Assembly: GCA_017847875.1 (NCBI GenBank)
Contig: JAGASN010000025.1
Coordinates: forward strand, 1 to 40,100
Direction of reading: 5' to 3'
Length of the DNA stretch: 40,100 nucleotides
Source: Oscillospiraceae bacterium
GTDB taxonomy: Bacteria > Bacillota > Clostridia > Oscillospirales > Ruminococcaceae
In this document: positions 23,882 to 32,161 of the stretch, piece after piece
How positions within the stretch are numbered: position 1 is the first letter of the stretch
Layout of the letters: each line of letters opens with the position of its first letter
The notes under the pieces: generated by a model
What the model was told of the DNA's origin: nothing
The model's database searches: none
The model's input: only the letters and a program-made list of their open reading frames with translations
Translations under genes and position numbers: made by a program

Positions 23882-25117
23882 TTAAAAAACAAAGTTTCCG
23901 TTTTCGAAGATGGTTACTTCTTTTCCGTCGCGGGTTTTTCCGGTTATGGAAAGGTCGGCGGTTCCGACCATGAAGTCAACGTGAACACCGGCGGTGGCGT
24001 TGATTCCCCGTTCGAAAAGTTCTTCCTCGGTCATATCGTCGCCGCCTTCAATGCTGGAAGGATAGGCTTCACCGAAGGCGAAATGGCAGGAAGCGTTTTC
24101 ATCGAAAAGGGTGTTGAAGAAGGTAATTCCGCTGTTTGAAATTGGAGAATCATAGGGAACAAGGGCGATTTCGCCGAGATAACGGCTGTTTTCGTCAGTA
24201 TCGAGAGCCTTGTTAAGTACTTCCTCGCCTTTTTCCGCGGTTGCTTTAACGATTTTTCCGTTTTCGAACTCAAAGCGGATTTTATCGACAATGTTTCCGT
24301 TAAGAACAAGAGGTCTTGCGGAATAAAGAACGCCATTCACTCCGTCGCGCTTCGGTGCGGAGAAAATTTCTTCGGTGGGCATATTTGCGACAAATTTGAA
24401 ACCGGCTTTGCTGGTATCTCCGCCCGCAAGCCAACGGCAGTTTTCCGGAAGCTCAACAACAAGGTCGGTTCCGAGGGAGTTTTTGTAGTGAACGGATTCA
24501 AGGTTCATTTCGTTGAGGATATTTGCTCTGCGTTCAAGGTTTCCGCAATGTTCCTTCCAGGCTTCAACGGCGTCGCCGTCTTCGGTTATACGGACCATTT
24601 TGAAAATTGTTTCCCAAAGTTTTTCGTTGGCTTCTTCCCCTTTAAGTTCCGGGAAAACTTTTTCCGCCCAGGCGGTTATCGGAACGGAAGCAACACACCA
24701 GGGGAATCCGTTTGTCATTTCAAGGTTATAGAAATCCTTGAGGTCACGGTTGGAAGCAATGCTGTAACGGCGCTGGCGTTCCTGGTCAACTCCTTTAAGG
24801 TTTTCCGGGTCTGCGGCGGCGATGGAAATATAGCCTGCGCCCTCTTTTGCAAGGGTGTTGAGCCTTTTTGCGTCCCAGCTGTAAACGGAATCGAAAAGGC
24901 TGTCATCGGCGCGAAGCCAATGTTCGCGTGTGCAGTAATCGTCGCGCCAGAGCATTACAACGTCCTTTGCGCCAAGGTCATAGGCGGCGGTTGTGAGAAG
25001 TCTTCCGAAATCGGCGCGGTCAACCGGGCAGTTTATTACAAGGGTCTGGCCTTTTTGAAGGTTGATTCCGACCCCGACGATAAGTCTTGCATATTGCCAA
25101 AGCATTTTTTGGTTCAT
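23882..25117 (-). CDS. aminopeptidase, M29 (AmpS/PepS) family
   Basis: This 411-residue metallopeptidase has the M29 pattern: an N-terminal domain with GINLQKGQTLVINCPVDRADFGRLL, then the metal-binding C-terminal half with LPTEEIF-like NMPTEEIFSAPKRDGVNG. Glu, His and Asp ligands follow in RYLGEIALV, FDENASCHFAFGEAY and HVDFMVGT. These enzymes are broad-specificity, cobalt- or zinc-dependent exopeptidases in the cytosol. The start at 25117 (MNQKMLWQYARLIV) is supported by AAAGGAG upstream; the 20 codons before it are read through a repeat element and are not conserved. It lies downstream of leuS and may be its last co-transcribed gene, but a hairpin and an element lie between them. Confidence 0.92.
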   Translation of the reverse strand: MNQKMLWQYARLIVGVGINLQKGQTLVINCPVDRADFGRLLTTAAYDLGAKDVVMLWRDDYCTREHWLRADDSLFDSVYSWDAKRLNTLAKEGAGYISIAAADPENLKGVDQERQRRYSIASNRDLKDFYNLEMTNGFPWCVASVPITAWAEKVFPELKGEEANEKLWETIFKMVRITEDGDAVEAWKEHCGNLERRANILNEMNLESVHYKNSLGTDLVVELPENCRWLAGGDTSKAGFKFVANMPTEEIFSAPKRDGVNGVLYSARPLVLNGNIVDKIRFEFENGKIVKATAEKGEEVLNKALDTDENSRYLGEIALVPYDSPISNSGITFFNTLFDENASCHFAFGEAYPSSIEGGDDMTEEELFERGINATAGVHVDFMVGTADLSITGKTRDGKEVTIFENGNFVF

Positions 25118-25138
25118 AAGGTTTCTCCTTTCAAAGAA

Positions 25139-25305
25139 GCCTACCCTATCAGGGGAGGTGGATTTTGCCGAAGGCAAAAGACGAAAGGGTGGAAAGTTTA
25201 AAAAATTCCACCCTTTGATTTTTCTTTAAAGACCGCTTTGCTCGGGAAGGAATCCCTCCACCGTGCGTACCGCAACGGTCCCCCCTCCCTTTAAGCAAGG
25301 GAGGC
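25139..25305. repeat. MITE-like palindromic element between leuS and the aminopeptidase
   Basis: Two inverted arms. The left arm (25139-25194) has a degenerate outer palindrome and the hairpin TTTTGCC-GAA-GGCAAAA. The right arm (25250-25305) is nearly identical to those at 20062 and 27831. The centre holds an extra 11-bp hairpin (AAAGGGTGGAA at 25184-25194 with its complement at 25206-25216) which, read on the minus strand, could terminate leuS transcripts. The element begins four bases after the leuS stop. Confidence 0.82.
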
Positions 25306-25309
25306 ATTT

Positions 25310-27709
25310 TTATTTTGCAACGAAGTTAACGAGTTTTCCGGGAACGCAGATTTCTTTGAGAATGGTTTTGCCTTCAAGTTCTGCGGCGGCGGCTTCTTTT
25401 GCTGCGGCGATGCAGGTATCTTTATCTGCGTCTGCGGCAACGTTCATTCTTGCTTTGATTTTTCCGCAAATCTGAACTACCATTTCGATGGTTGCGTCAA
25501 CGCATTTTGCTTCATCATAAGCGGGCCAATCCTGTTTGCAAAGGAGTTCGTCATGGCCGAGAACTTTCCAGAGCTCTTCGGTGATATGGGGTGCAAAGGG
25601 ATTGAGAAGAGTGAGGAAGAGTTCGTATTCATCTTTGGTGATGCTTCCGGTTGCGGTGATATCGTTGATAAGGCTCATCATTGCGGCGATTGCGGTGTTT
25701 GCCTTGAGGTTATCGACATCTTCGCCGACCTTTTTGATAGTCTTATGGAAGTTGCTTTCGAGTTCGGAGCGGATTCCTTCGCCGGACATAATATCCTGGA
25801 GAGCCCAGACTCTGTCGAGGAAACGTTTGCAGCCCTTGATGGAGTTGGTGTTCCAGGGAGCGGCTTTTTCGAAGTCACCGATGAACATTTCATAAAGGCG
25901 GAGGGTATCTGCGCCGTAATCACGGATTACGTCATCGGGGTTAACAACGTTTCCGCGGGATTTGGACATTTTCTCGTTGTTTTCGCCGAGGATCATTCCG
26001 TGGCTGGTACGTTTGGAATAAGGTTCCTTGGTGGAAACTGCGCCGATGTCATAGAGGAATTTATGCCAGAAGCGGCTGTAAAGCAGGTGGAGGGTGGTGT
26101 GTTCCATACCGCCGTTATACCAATCTACGGGCATCCAGTAATCAAGAGCTTCCTTGGAAGCGATTCCGGTGTCGCAGTTCGGGTCGCAATAGCGGAGGAA
26201 ATACCAGGAGGAACCTGCCCACTGGGGCATGGTATCGGTTTCACGGTGTGCATGACCGCCGCAGCAGGGACAGGTTGTTTCGACCCAATCGGTCATAGTG
26301 GAAAGAGGGCTTTCGCCGGTATCGGTGGGTTCGTAAGATTCAACTTCCGGAAGGAGAAGAGGAAGCTGGTCTTCCGGAACGGGCTGCCAGCCGCATTTTT
26401 CGCAGTAGATCATCGGGATAGGTTCGCCCCAATATCTCTGACGGCTGAAAACCCAGTCACGGAGTTTATAGTTTACTTTTGCGTGGCCGATGCCTTCTTT
26501 TTCAAGGTGCTCGATCATTGCTTTTTTGGCTTCCTCAACGGTCATTCCGTCTTCAAAGCCGGAGTTTACCATAATGCCTTCGCCACAGTCGGTATATGCT
26601 TCTTCCTCAACGTTGCCGCCTTTGACGACTTCGATTATCGGAAGACCGAATTTTTTGGCAAATTCCCAGTCGCGGGTATCGTGTGCCGGAACAGCCATGA
26701 TAGCGCCGGTTCCATAGGAAGTGAGAACATAGTCGGAAATGAAAATCGGAATTTCTTTTCCGTTAACGGGGTTGATGCCTTTAACGCCTTTGAGCATTAC
26801 GCCGGTTTTGTCTTTTGCAAGTTCGGTACGCTCGAAGTCGGATTTTTTCGCGGCTTCTGCCTGATATGCTCTTACTTCGTCGATGTTTTCAAGTTTATCG
26901 GCCCATTTTTCGATATATGCGTGTTCCGGGCTCATTACCATATAGGTTGCGCCGAAAAGGGTGTCGCAGCGGGTGGTATAAACGGTGAGAACGTCGCCGA
27001 GGGTGGTGTTGAAGTTAACTTCCGCGCCGGTGGAGCGTCCGATCCAGTTTTTCTGGGAAGTTTTGACTCTTTCGATATAATCGACTTCGTCAAGGTCATC
27101 GATAAGGCGCTGGGCATATTCGGTGATTTTGAGCATCCACTGGGATTTGACTTTGTGAACAACTTCGCTTCCGCAGCGTTCGCAAACGCCGTTTACTACT
27201 TCTTCATTTGCAAGAACAACTTTGCAGCCGGTGCACCAGTTTACGTTTGCCTCTTTTTTATAAGCAAGGCCGCGCTTGAAAAGCTGGATGAAAATCCACT
27301 GGGTCCATTTATAGTAATTGGGGTCGGTGGTGTTGATTTCGCGGTCCCAATCAAAGGAAAGTCCGAGGGATTTGAGCTGGGCCTTGAAATGGTCAACGTT
27401 GTTTTTGGTTACGATTTCGGGGTGGATATGGTTTTTGATAGCAAAGTTTTCGGTGGGAAGACCGAAAGCGTCCCAACCCATAGGGTAGAGGACGTTATAG
27501 CCCTGCATTCTCTTTTTTCTGGAAACGATATCCAAAGCGGTGTAGGAACGGGGATGTCCTACATGAAGTCCCTGTCCGGAGGGATAGGGGAATTCAACAA
27601 GTCCGTAGAATTTGGGCTTGGTGTAATCGGTGGTTGCGGCATAGGGTTTCTTTTCGTCCCAAATGTCCTGCCACTTCTTTTCAATTGCGGCATAATCATA
27701 GCCTTTCAT
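25310..27709 (-). CDS. leuS: leucyl-tRNA synthetase
   Basis: The 799-residue class I synthetase has the HIGH motif as HVGH (residues 49-52), a CP1 editing insertion with the conserved Asp of the [11 protein letters not shown] region and [19 protein letters not shown], a zinc-finger segment ([13 protein letters not shown]... and CPCCGGHAH), and [16 protein letters not shown]. Length fits the bacterial enzyme. It charges tRNA-Leu and hydrolyses mischarged products. The ATG at 27709 has GGAGG ten bases upstream. Upstream lie a repeat element and a T-box leader, so transcription should respond to uncharged tRNA-Leu. An in-operon aminopeptidase that releases amino acids follows. Confidence 0.98.
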   Translation of the reverse strand: MKGYDYAAIEKKWQDIWDEKKPYAATTDYTKPKFYGLVEFPYPSGQGLHVGHPRSYTALDIVSRKKRMQGYNVLYPMGWDAFGLPTENFAIKNHIHPEIVTKNNVDHFKAQLKSLGLSFDWDREINTTDPNYYKWTQWIFIQLFKRGLAYKKEANVNWCTGCKVVLANEEVVNGVCERCGSEVVHKVKSQWMLKITEYAQRLIDDLDEVDYIERVKTSQKNWIGRSTGAEVNFNTTLGDVLTVYTTRCDTLFGATYMVMSPEHAYIEKWADKLENIDEVRAYQAEAAKKSDFERTELAKDKTGVMLKGVKGINPVNGKEIPIFISDYVLTSYGTGAIMAVPAHDTRDWEFAKKFGLPIIEVVKGGNVEEEAYTDCGEGIMVNSGFEDGMTVEEAKKAMIEHLEKEGIGHAKVNYKLRDWVFSRQRYWGEPIPMIYCEKCGWQPVPEDQLPLLLPEVESYEPTDTGESPLSTMTDWVETTCPCCGGHAHRETDTMPQWAGSSWYFLRYCDPNCDTGIASKEALDYWMPVDWYNGGMEHTTLHLLYSRFWHKFLYDIGAVSTKEPYSKRTSHGMILGENNEKMSKSRGNVVNPDDVIRDYGADTLRLYEMFIGDFEKAAPWNTNSIKGCKRFLDRVWALQDIMSGEGIRSELESNFHKTIKKVGEDVDNLKANTAIAAMMSLINDITATGSITKDEYELFLTLLNPFAPHITEELWKVLGHDELLCKQDWPAYDEAKCVDATIEMVVQICGKIKARMNVAADADKDTCIAAAKEAAAAELEGKTILKEICVPGKLVNFVAK

Positions 27710-27737
27710 TTTTCGGTTCCTCCAGTTTTATTGAAAT

Positions 27738-27885
27738 GCGCCCCTTGCTAAAGGGGAGAGGGCCACATGCCGTAAGGCGTGGCGAGGGGATTCATTATTT
27801 CCCGGTAGTTTTTGGAGGGTATCTGTTAAAGAATCCCTCCACCGTGCGTACCGCAACGGTCCCCCTCCCTTTAGACAAGGGAGGC
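27738..27885. repeat. MITE-like element inside the leuS leader
   Basis: The left arm (27738-27793, GCGCCCCTTGC type with a CCAC..GTGG hairpin) and right arm (27831-27885, hairpin ACCGTTGCG/CGCACGGT) are inverted and enclose 37 bases. The element lies after the T-box terminator and before the leuS Shine-Dalgarno, so it is transcribed only when the T-box reads through. Confidence 0.85.
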
Positions 27886-28110
27886 AATAAAAAAATCCCG
27901 TCTTTCGCAAAACGAAAGACGGGAACAATAATTTTACCCGCGGTACCACTTTCTTTGGCGCATAAAAGCGCCCGGCTCAAAATCATATAACGGTGAAAAC
28001 CGTCCGGTTTTACTTTTGCGGAAAAACGCAATTTCTTCCGGCTGCTCGAAAGTGAGTTCATCTGCTTTTTCAATACCGCATTTCACCAAAACTGCGGCTC
28101 TCTTTGATTG
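27886..28110 (-). promoter_or_regulatory. T-box riboswitch (tRNA-Leu) with terminator
   Basis: On the minus strand the leader begins near AGAGAGCCGCAG, has GGTGAAAT in stem I, a specifier candidate in GAACTCACTTTCGAG (CTC, a leucine codon, at 28054-28056), the T-box GTGGTACCGCGGG (27937-27949), and a terminator with 11-bp stem CCCGTCTTTCG (27897-27907 with 27913-27923) ending in TTTTTTT. Uncharged tRNA-Leu should pair its anticodon with CTC and its NCCA end with the T-box, giving antitermination and leuS expression. The T-box and terminator are unambiguous; the specifier is inferred from its flanks and the downstream gene. Confidence 0.93.
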
Positions 28111-28167
28111 GAAAAACAAACTACTTGTTCTTTGTCAAAGCATTTTTAATATATACACATTGTGTTT

Positions 28168-28197
28168 ATAATAACAAGACTAAACGGGCTTTGTCAA
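28168..28197 (-). promoter_or_regulatory. promoter of the leuS T-box leader
   Basis: TTGACA (28192-28197), 18 bases, TATTAT (28168-28173) on the minus strand, ending about 60 bases before stem I of the T-box. Confidence 0.72.
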
Positions 28198-28222
28198 GGG
28201 ATTTTTGAAATTTTGCGCAGCG

Positions 28223-28294
28223 ACCCTTCGGGTTACCTGTTAATCCCTCTTCCGTCATTTCCTTCGGAAATGCCACCTTCCCCTCTGGGAAGGC
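28223..28294. repeat. single palindromic arm after rsfS
   Basis: Read on the minus strand from 28294: GCCTTCCCAGAGGGGAAGG, TGG, hairpin CATTTCC-GAA-GGAAATG, ACGGAAGAGGGATTA, then the flank AACAGGTAACCCGAAGGG. It begins five bases after the rsfS stop and ends close to the leuS -35 box, so it could also act as the terminator of the long upstream operon. Confidence 0.8.
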
Positions 28295-28299
28295 TTATT

Positions 28300-28656
28300 T
28301 TATTCTTCCTCGAAATTGATTTCTTCGATTTTTGCGTCGGACCAAAGTCTTTCGAGAGAATAGAATTCGCGGACTTCGTCGTTGAAGATATGGACGATTA
28401 CGCTTGCGTAGTCCATGAGGATCCAGCTTGCGGAAGAATAGCCTTCAACTCTCTGGGGTGCGATTCCGTCTTCGTGACCGAGGGCGAAATCGATTTCGTC
28501 GGAAAGGGACTGGACATGGCTTTTGTTGGTTGCGGAAGCAATTACAAAATAATCGCCGATGCTGCTGATTTCGCCGATTTTGAGCACGCGAAGTCCGATT
28601 GCTTTTTTGCTGTCAAGGATTTTTGCGATTTTAAGTGCAAGTTCTCTGGATTCCAT
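28300..28656 (-). CDS. rsfS: ribosomal silencing factor RsfS
   Basis: The 118-residue protein has the RsfS/Iojap pattern: ESRELALKIAKILDSKKA at the start, the DYFVIASATNKSHVQSLSDEI core (residues about 36-57), EGYSSASWILMDYASVIVHIF and a C-terminal YSLERLW. RsfS binds uL14 on the large subunit and blocks subunit joining when nutrients are low. The ATG at 28656 is preferred (AAGGAAATGA upstream); a TTG seven codons earlier lies within the end of yqeK. It ends the run nadD, lipoprotein, yqeK, rsfS, a variant of the common Firmicutes order. Confidence 0.95.
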   Translation of the reverse strand: MESRELALKIAKILDSKKAIGLRVLKIGEISSIGDYFVIASATNKSHVQSLSDEIDFALGHEDGIAPQRVEGYSSASWILMDYASVIVHIFNDEVREFYSLERLWSDAKIEEINFEEE

Positions 28657-28660
28657 TAGG

Positions 28661-29269
28661 TCATTTCCTTTCTTCAAATGTTATCAAAACGTTTTTATAT
28701 TCTTCAAAAAGCGCTTCGGTATCCTTTCCTTTCGGAAAACCGCGCCTTTCAAGGTCGCCGGCTATCCAGCGGACACCATAGGCAATTCCCTCATCAAGGT
28801 TATAATCCGTGAGATTTCGGGTATATTCCGCATCCGGATAGTTTCTTTCCGCGCTTGTCAAATCTGCCATATATATAACTTTTTCAAGAATGCTCATCTT
28901 CCCTCTTCCGGAAGTGTGGTAACGCACCGCGTTGAGCACGTCTTTGTCGGTGACCCCGAGTTCATGCTCACAATATACCGCTCCGGCAATTGAATGCCAG
29001 AGGGCAGGGGATTTAAGAGTATCTTCATAAAGCTCGATTCCTGCGTTTTTGATTATCGAAAGCTGTTCTTCGTTGGGTATCCCCTTGCAGATATCGTGGA
29101 TAAGTCCGGCGAATTCGGCTTTTTTCGGGTCTGCGCCGTATTTTTTCGCAAGAAAAACGGCTCTTTCCGCAACGTTCAGGGAATGAGCATATCGGTGCTC
29201 ATTCATTCGCGATTTGAGCACCGATTTAAGTTCTTCCTCCGGAAGGCGGCAAAATTCGAGCGTTTCCAT
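28661..29269 (-). CDS. yqeK: YqeK-type HD-domain Ap4A hydrolase
   Basis: The 202-residue HD-domain protein has His29 (YAHSLNVAERA), the doublet His58-Asp59 in AGLIHDICKG, His in PALWHSIAGA, a second His in VRYHTSGRGKM and Asp in IYMADLTSAERN. Together these are the metal and phosphate ligands of YqeK enzymes, which split diadenosine tetraphosphate symmetrically into two ADP. Its ATG shares one base with the upstream stop (TAATG), a tight coupling. It lies upstream of rsfS, as in many Firmicutes, but is separated from nadD by an unexpected lipoprotein gene. Confidence 0.93.
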   Translation of the reverse strand: METLEFCRLPEEELKSVLKSRMNEHRYAHSLNVAERAVFLAKKYGADPKKAEFAGLIHDICKGIPNEEQLSIIKNAGIELYEDTLKSPALWHSIAGAVYCEHELGVTDKDVLNAVRYHTSGRGKMSILEKVIYMADLTSAERNYPDAEYTRNLTDYNLDEGIAYGVRWIAGDLERRGFPKGKDTEALFEEYKNVLITFEERK

Positions 29270-30255
29270 TATTTCGCCTCTTCTTCCGTGGGATAAGTTG
29301 CGATAGTTTCAACAGCGGCGGGAAGATAGAAGCCTCTTCCGCAATCTATTACTTCGGAACTTGTTTCGGTTACGGCGAAGGTGATATAGAAGCAATCTTC
29401 ATATGCGCCATAGAAGTTGAGGTTAAGAATTCCGTTTTCGCGGAGCATAATGCTGTGGAAATAGCCCGCTTCCTCCGCGATATATGCGAGTTCCTCTTCG
29501 GTTGCATCGGGATAATATTTTTCGAGAAGTTCGTCGATAAGTCCCTGTTCATAGATCGTATCCATAACGTCGGAACCGGCTTTATATTTTCTCAAATCCG
29601 CACGGCGGAGAGAATCATCTGCGCCGTATTCAAAGAATTCGCCGTTTTCAAGATAGAACCAATATTTTTTTGTGGTGGGTTCTTCCTGTTTTGCCTTTTC
29701 GTCGTCCTCAAAATGGTCATAGGAAGTGAATTCCGCGGTGAAATCGGTTCCGCCCTGATATTCAAGGTTGGAGAACATTCCGGAAACGGCGGTTTCATAA
29801 ACCTTGCTGTTTTCAATTCCGAAAACATAGGTAAGACCGTCGTCATGGTTTTCCGCAAAAAGGAAAGTTGTTCCGTCCGCTTCAACAATTTCGGGGTTTT
29901 CCCATTTTCCGCTTTCGCTGAGTTCCGCGGCATAGTTTTCGTTTACGTACCAAAGAACGCCCTCGAGATATTCCGTGCCTGCTTTTCCGCAGAAAGCGAA
30001 AGCTTCGGAAGTTCCGTCGCCGTCAAAATCGTCAAACCGGAACCAGATTGTCTGGCCTTCGCTGTATTCTTCCAGCTTTTCGCGGATAACTTCTTCTGTA
30101 TCAATTTCTTCAAGTTCCCTTGTTACGTCAACTTTTCCCATAAGGTCATCGAGAAAGCCTTCATAGTTTTCTCTCCAGCCGCCGGAACAGGCGGAAAGGC
30201 AAAGAACCGTTGCCGCCAACATTGCCGCAAAAAGGATTACTGTTTTTTTAAGCAT
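29269..30255 (-). CDS. lipoprotein of unknown function inside the nadD-yqeK operon
   Basis: The 328-residue precursor has a lipoprotein signal (MLKKTVILFAAMLAATVLCLSAC, lipidated Cys23). The mature protein is very acidic (many Glu/Asp) with an FDDFDGDGTSEAFAF stretch (residues about 73-87), the DxDGDGxxE pattern seen in FG-GAP/VCBS-type calcium-binding repeats of surface proteins. No catalytic motif was found. It has its own SD (AGGAGG) 20 bases after nadD and overlaps yqeK by one base, so it is co-expressed with two cytosolic housekeeping enzymes. I do not recognise the family; the context suggests recent insertion rather than a shared pathway. Confidence 0.78.
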   Translation of the reverse strand: MLKKTVILFAAMLAATVLCLSACSGGWRENYEGFLDDLMGKVDVTRELEEIDTEEVIREKLEEYSEGQTIWFRFDDFDGDGTSEAFAFCGKAGTEYLEGVLWYVNENYAAELSESGKWENPEIVEADGTTFLFAENHDDGLTYVFGIENSKVYETAVSGMFSNLEYQGGTDFTAEFTSYDHFEDDEKAKQEEPTTKKYWFYLENGEFFEYGADDSLRRADLRKYKAGSDVMDTIYEQGLIDELLEKYYPDATEEELAYIAEEAGYFHSIMLRENGILNLNFYGAYEDCFYITFAVTETSSEVIDCGRGFYLPAAVETIATYPTEEEAK

Positions 30256-30275
30256 TTTTTGCCTCCTGGTTTCGG

Positions 30276-30875
30276 TCAGTTATAATAAAGATAATGATCC
30301 CAGATATAATCATCAACGCCTTCGGGAACCATTGAGGAAATATCGTCCGCTCTCCGGACGGTTTCTCTTACGGAAGTTGATGAAATTTCCTTTACATCGA
30401 TGGGCACTATCACAACAGAAGCTCCATAGCTGCGGAGAACTGCCGCTTCCGCTTCGAGGGCGGAATCGTCCTCCCAGTTTCTTGCGGCAACCGCAAGGGT
30501 TGCTTCCTCGGTGATTTTGTGCCAGGCATACCAGCGCCGGAAATAAAGGAGCATATCGCCGCCCATGAGCAGGAAAAATTCGTCATCGGGATAAATTTCC
30601 CGAAGCTGGGCAATGGTATCCGCCATATAACCTTCGTCCTCGCGCTTTATTTCGATATCGGAAATTTCGAAGCCTTCGAGTTTTCCGAAAGCGAGGTTGC
30701 ACATATTCATTCTGTGTTCCGAAGGAGTCATGGCAAGCCCTTTTTTATGCGGCGGCTGATAGGCCGGAATCACAATTATCTTATCGAGAGAAAGTTCCTC
30801 CTTAAAATTCAGCGCGGCATTGACATGCCCCACATGAACCGGATCAAAACTTCCTCCGTAAATGCCGATTCTCAT
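30276..30875 (-). CDS. nadD: nicotinate-nucleotide adenylyltransferase
   Basis: The 199-residue nucleotidyltransferase has GGSFDPVHVGH (residues 7-17, the HxGH motif), PAYQPPHK, MGGDMLLYFRRWYAW and the C-terminal ISSTSVRETV motif that binds ATP phosphates. It makes nicotinic acid adenine dinucleotide from NaMN and ATP in NAD synthesis. Length is typical. SD AAAAAAGGAG precedes the ATG. It follows yhbY with a 20-base gap, the usual Firmicutes partner; the obgE gene often found upstream of yhbY is not here. Confidence 0.97.
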   Translation of the reverse strand: MRIGIYGGSFDPVHVGHVNAALNFKEELSLDKIIVIPAYQPPHKKGLAMTPSEHRMNMCNLAFGKLEGFEISDIEIKREDEGYMADTIAQLREIYPDDEFFLLMGGDMLLYFRRWYAWHKITEEATLAVAARNWEDDSALEAEAAVLRSYGASVVIVPIDVKEISSTSVRETVRRADDISSMVPEGVDDYIWDHYLYYN

Positions 30876-30895
30876 TGGTTTCTCCTTTTTTAAAA

Positions 30896-31189
30896 TCAGG
30901 GAAGAATGATTTTGGGTTCCTTAAGGTTGCGTTTATAAACGACAAATTTTCTGCCGATTACCTGAACGGCTTCGCAGCCTTTGATTCCGTTCATAACTTC
31001 TTCAATTGCTTCCTTTGAGGAAACGGGGGAAGTTTCGAGAACAGAAACTTTTACGATTTCTCTTGCGTTAAGAGCTTCGTCAACGTTTTTGATAAGCGCC
31101 TCGGTAACGCCTTCCTTGCCGACCTGGAGAATGGAAGGAATTCCGTTGGCAAGAGAGCGAAGATAAGCGCGCTGTTTTGTAGTGATCAT
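30896..31189 (-). CDS. yhbY: YhbY family RNA-binding protein
   Basis: The 97-residue CRM-domain protein begins MITTKQRAYLRSLANGIPSILQVGKEGVTEALIKNVDEAL and keeps the hallmark GKEG loop (residues about 24-27) and the C-terminal VQVIGRKFVVYKRN strand. YhbY binds pre-50S particles and helps ribosome assembly. SD AAGGAGAAA lies upstream of the ATG. It lies 46 bases after ftsY, still in the same orientation, and immediately before nadD. Confidence 0.95.
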   Translation of the reverse strand: MITTKQRAYLRSLANGIPSILQVGKEGVTEALIKNVDEALNAREIVKVSVLETSPVSSKEAIEEVMNGIKGCEAVQVIGRKFVVYKRNLKEPKIILP

Positions 31190-31235
31190 TAAAATTTCTC
31201 CTTATTGTATATTAACTTTTTGTTGGTTTCGTGTT

Positions 31236-32138
31236 TTAATCAAAAATCGCTTTCGCGAATGCTTCCGGGTCGAAGGGCTGAAGATCTTCCGCCTTTTCGC
31301 CGACTCCGATGAATTTTATCGGAATATCAAGCTCTTTTCTGATTCCGATAACAACGCCTCCTCTGGCGGTTCCGTCGAGTTTTGTAAGAACGATTCCGGT
31401 TATGGGGCAGGCATTTCCGAATTCCCTGGCCTGGTTAAGAGCGTTCTGACCGGTGGTTCCGTCAAGAACAAGAAGGGTTTCGACGGAGGATTCCGGTGCT
31501 TCCCTTTCGATAACTCTGCCGATTTTTGCAAGTTCGTCCATAAGACCTTTTTTGTTCTGAAGTCTTCCGGCGGTGTCGCAGATTATAACGTCGGCTTTTC
31601 TTGCCTTGCCTGCGGCAATTGCGTCAAAAACGACCGCGGCCGGATCGGAACCTTCGGAATGTTTTACAAGTTCCGCGCCGCATCTTTCGGTCCAGACTTC
31701 AAGCTGGTCGATTGCGGCCGCACGGAAGGTATCCGCCGCGGCAACAACGACTTTTTTTCCGTCATCAATAAAGTTTTTTGCGAGTTTTCCTATGGTTGTG
31801 GTTTTTCCCGCGCCGTTGACTCCGATCATCATAATGATCGCGGGTTTGTTTTCAATGTTGAGTTCCTGGCCGCCACGAAGCATTTCCGCAACGACTTCGT
31901 ACATCATTTCGCGGACTTTTTCCGAATCGGAAATTCCTTCTTTTTTAACTCTTTTGCGAAGTTCTTCGCAAATTGCGCCTGCGGTCACAGCGCCGGTATC
32001 CGCAAGGACAAGAGCTTCCTCAAGTTCATCAAAAAGGTCTTCATCAACGTGGCCGCCGGAAAAAACGTCGTCAAAACGTTCCCTGAGGGAATCCCTTGTT
32101 TTTTTAAGTCCCTCACTGATTTTGCTGAAAAATCCCAA
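31236..32138 (-). CDS. ftsY: signal recognition particle receptor FtsY
   Basis: The 300-residue SRP GTPase has only a short N-terminal amphipathic region before the NG domain, as in many Clostridia. G1 is [15 protein letters not shown] (residues about 104-118), [14 protein letters not shown] is the insertion-box region, [13 protein letters not shown] is G3 and [10 protein letters not shown] is G4. It docks ribosome-SRP complexes at the membrane. The start is TTG at 32138 in front of [18 protein letters not shown] lies at ideal distance and no ATG occurs nearby, so the TTG is likely real. Its leader is separated from ftsK by the DUF559 element. Confidence 0.95.
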   Translation of the reverse strand: MGFFSKISEGLKKTRDSLRERFDDVFSGGHVDEDLFDELEEALVLADTGAVTAGAICEELRKRVKKEGISDSEKVREMMYEVVAEMLRGGQELNIENKPAIIMMIGVNGAGKTTTIGKLAKNFIDDGKKVVVAAADTFRAAAIDQLEVWTERCGAELVKHSEGSDPAAVVFDAIAAGKARKADVIICDTAGRLQNKKGLMDELAKIGRVIEREAPESSVETLLVLDGTTGQNALNQAREFGNACPITGIVLTKLDGTARGGVVIGIRKELDIPIKFIGVGEKAEDLQPFDPEAFAKAIFD

Positions 32139-32161
32139 AGTTTGTTCCTCCTTTTTATTGA

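Noticed and set aside
28000..28110. A short open frame through the T-box leader as a leader peptide
   Set aside because: The region has all T-box landmarks and no suitably placed start with Shine-Dalgarno or run of Leu codons, so control by tRNA binding explains it better.
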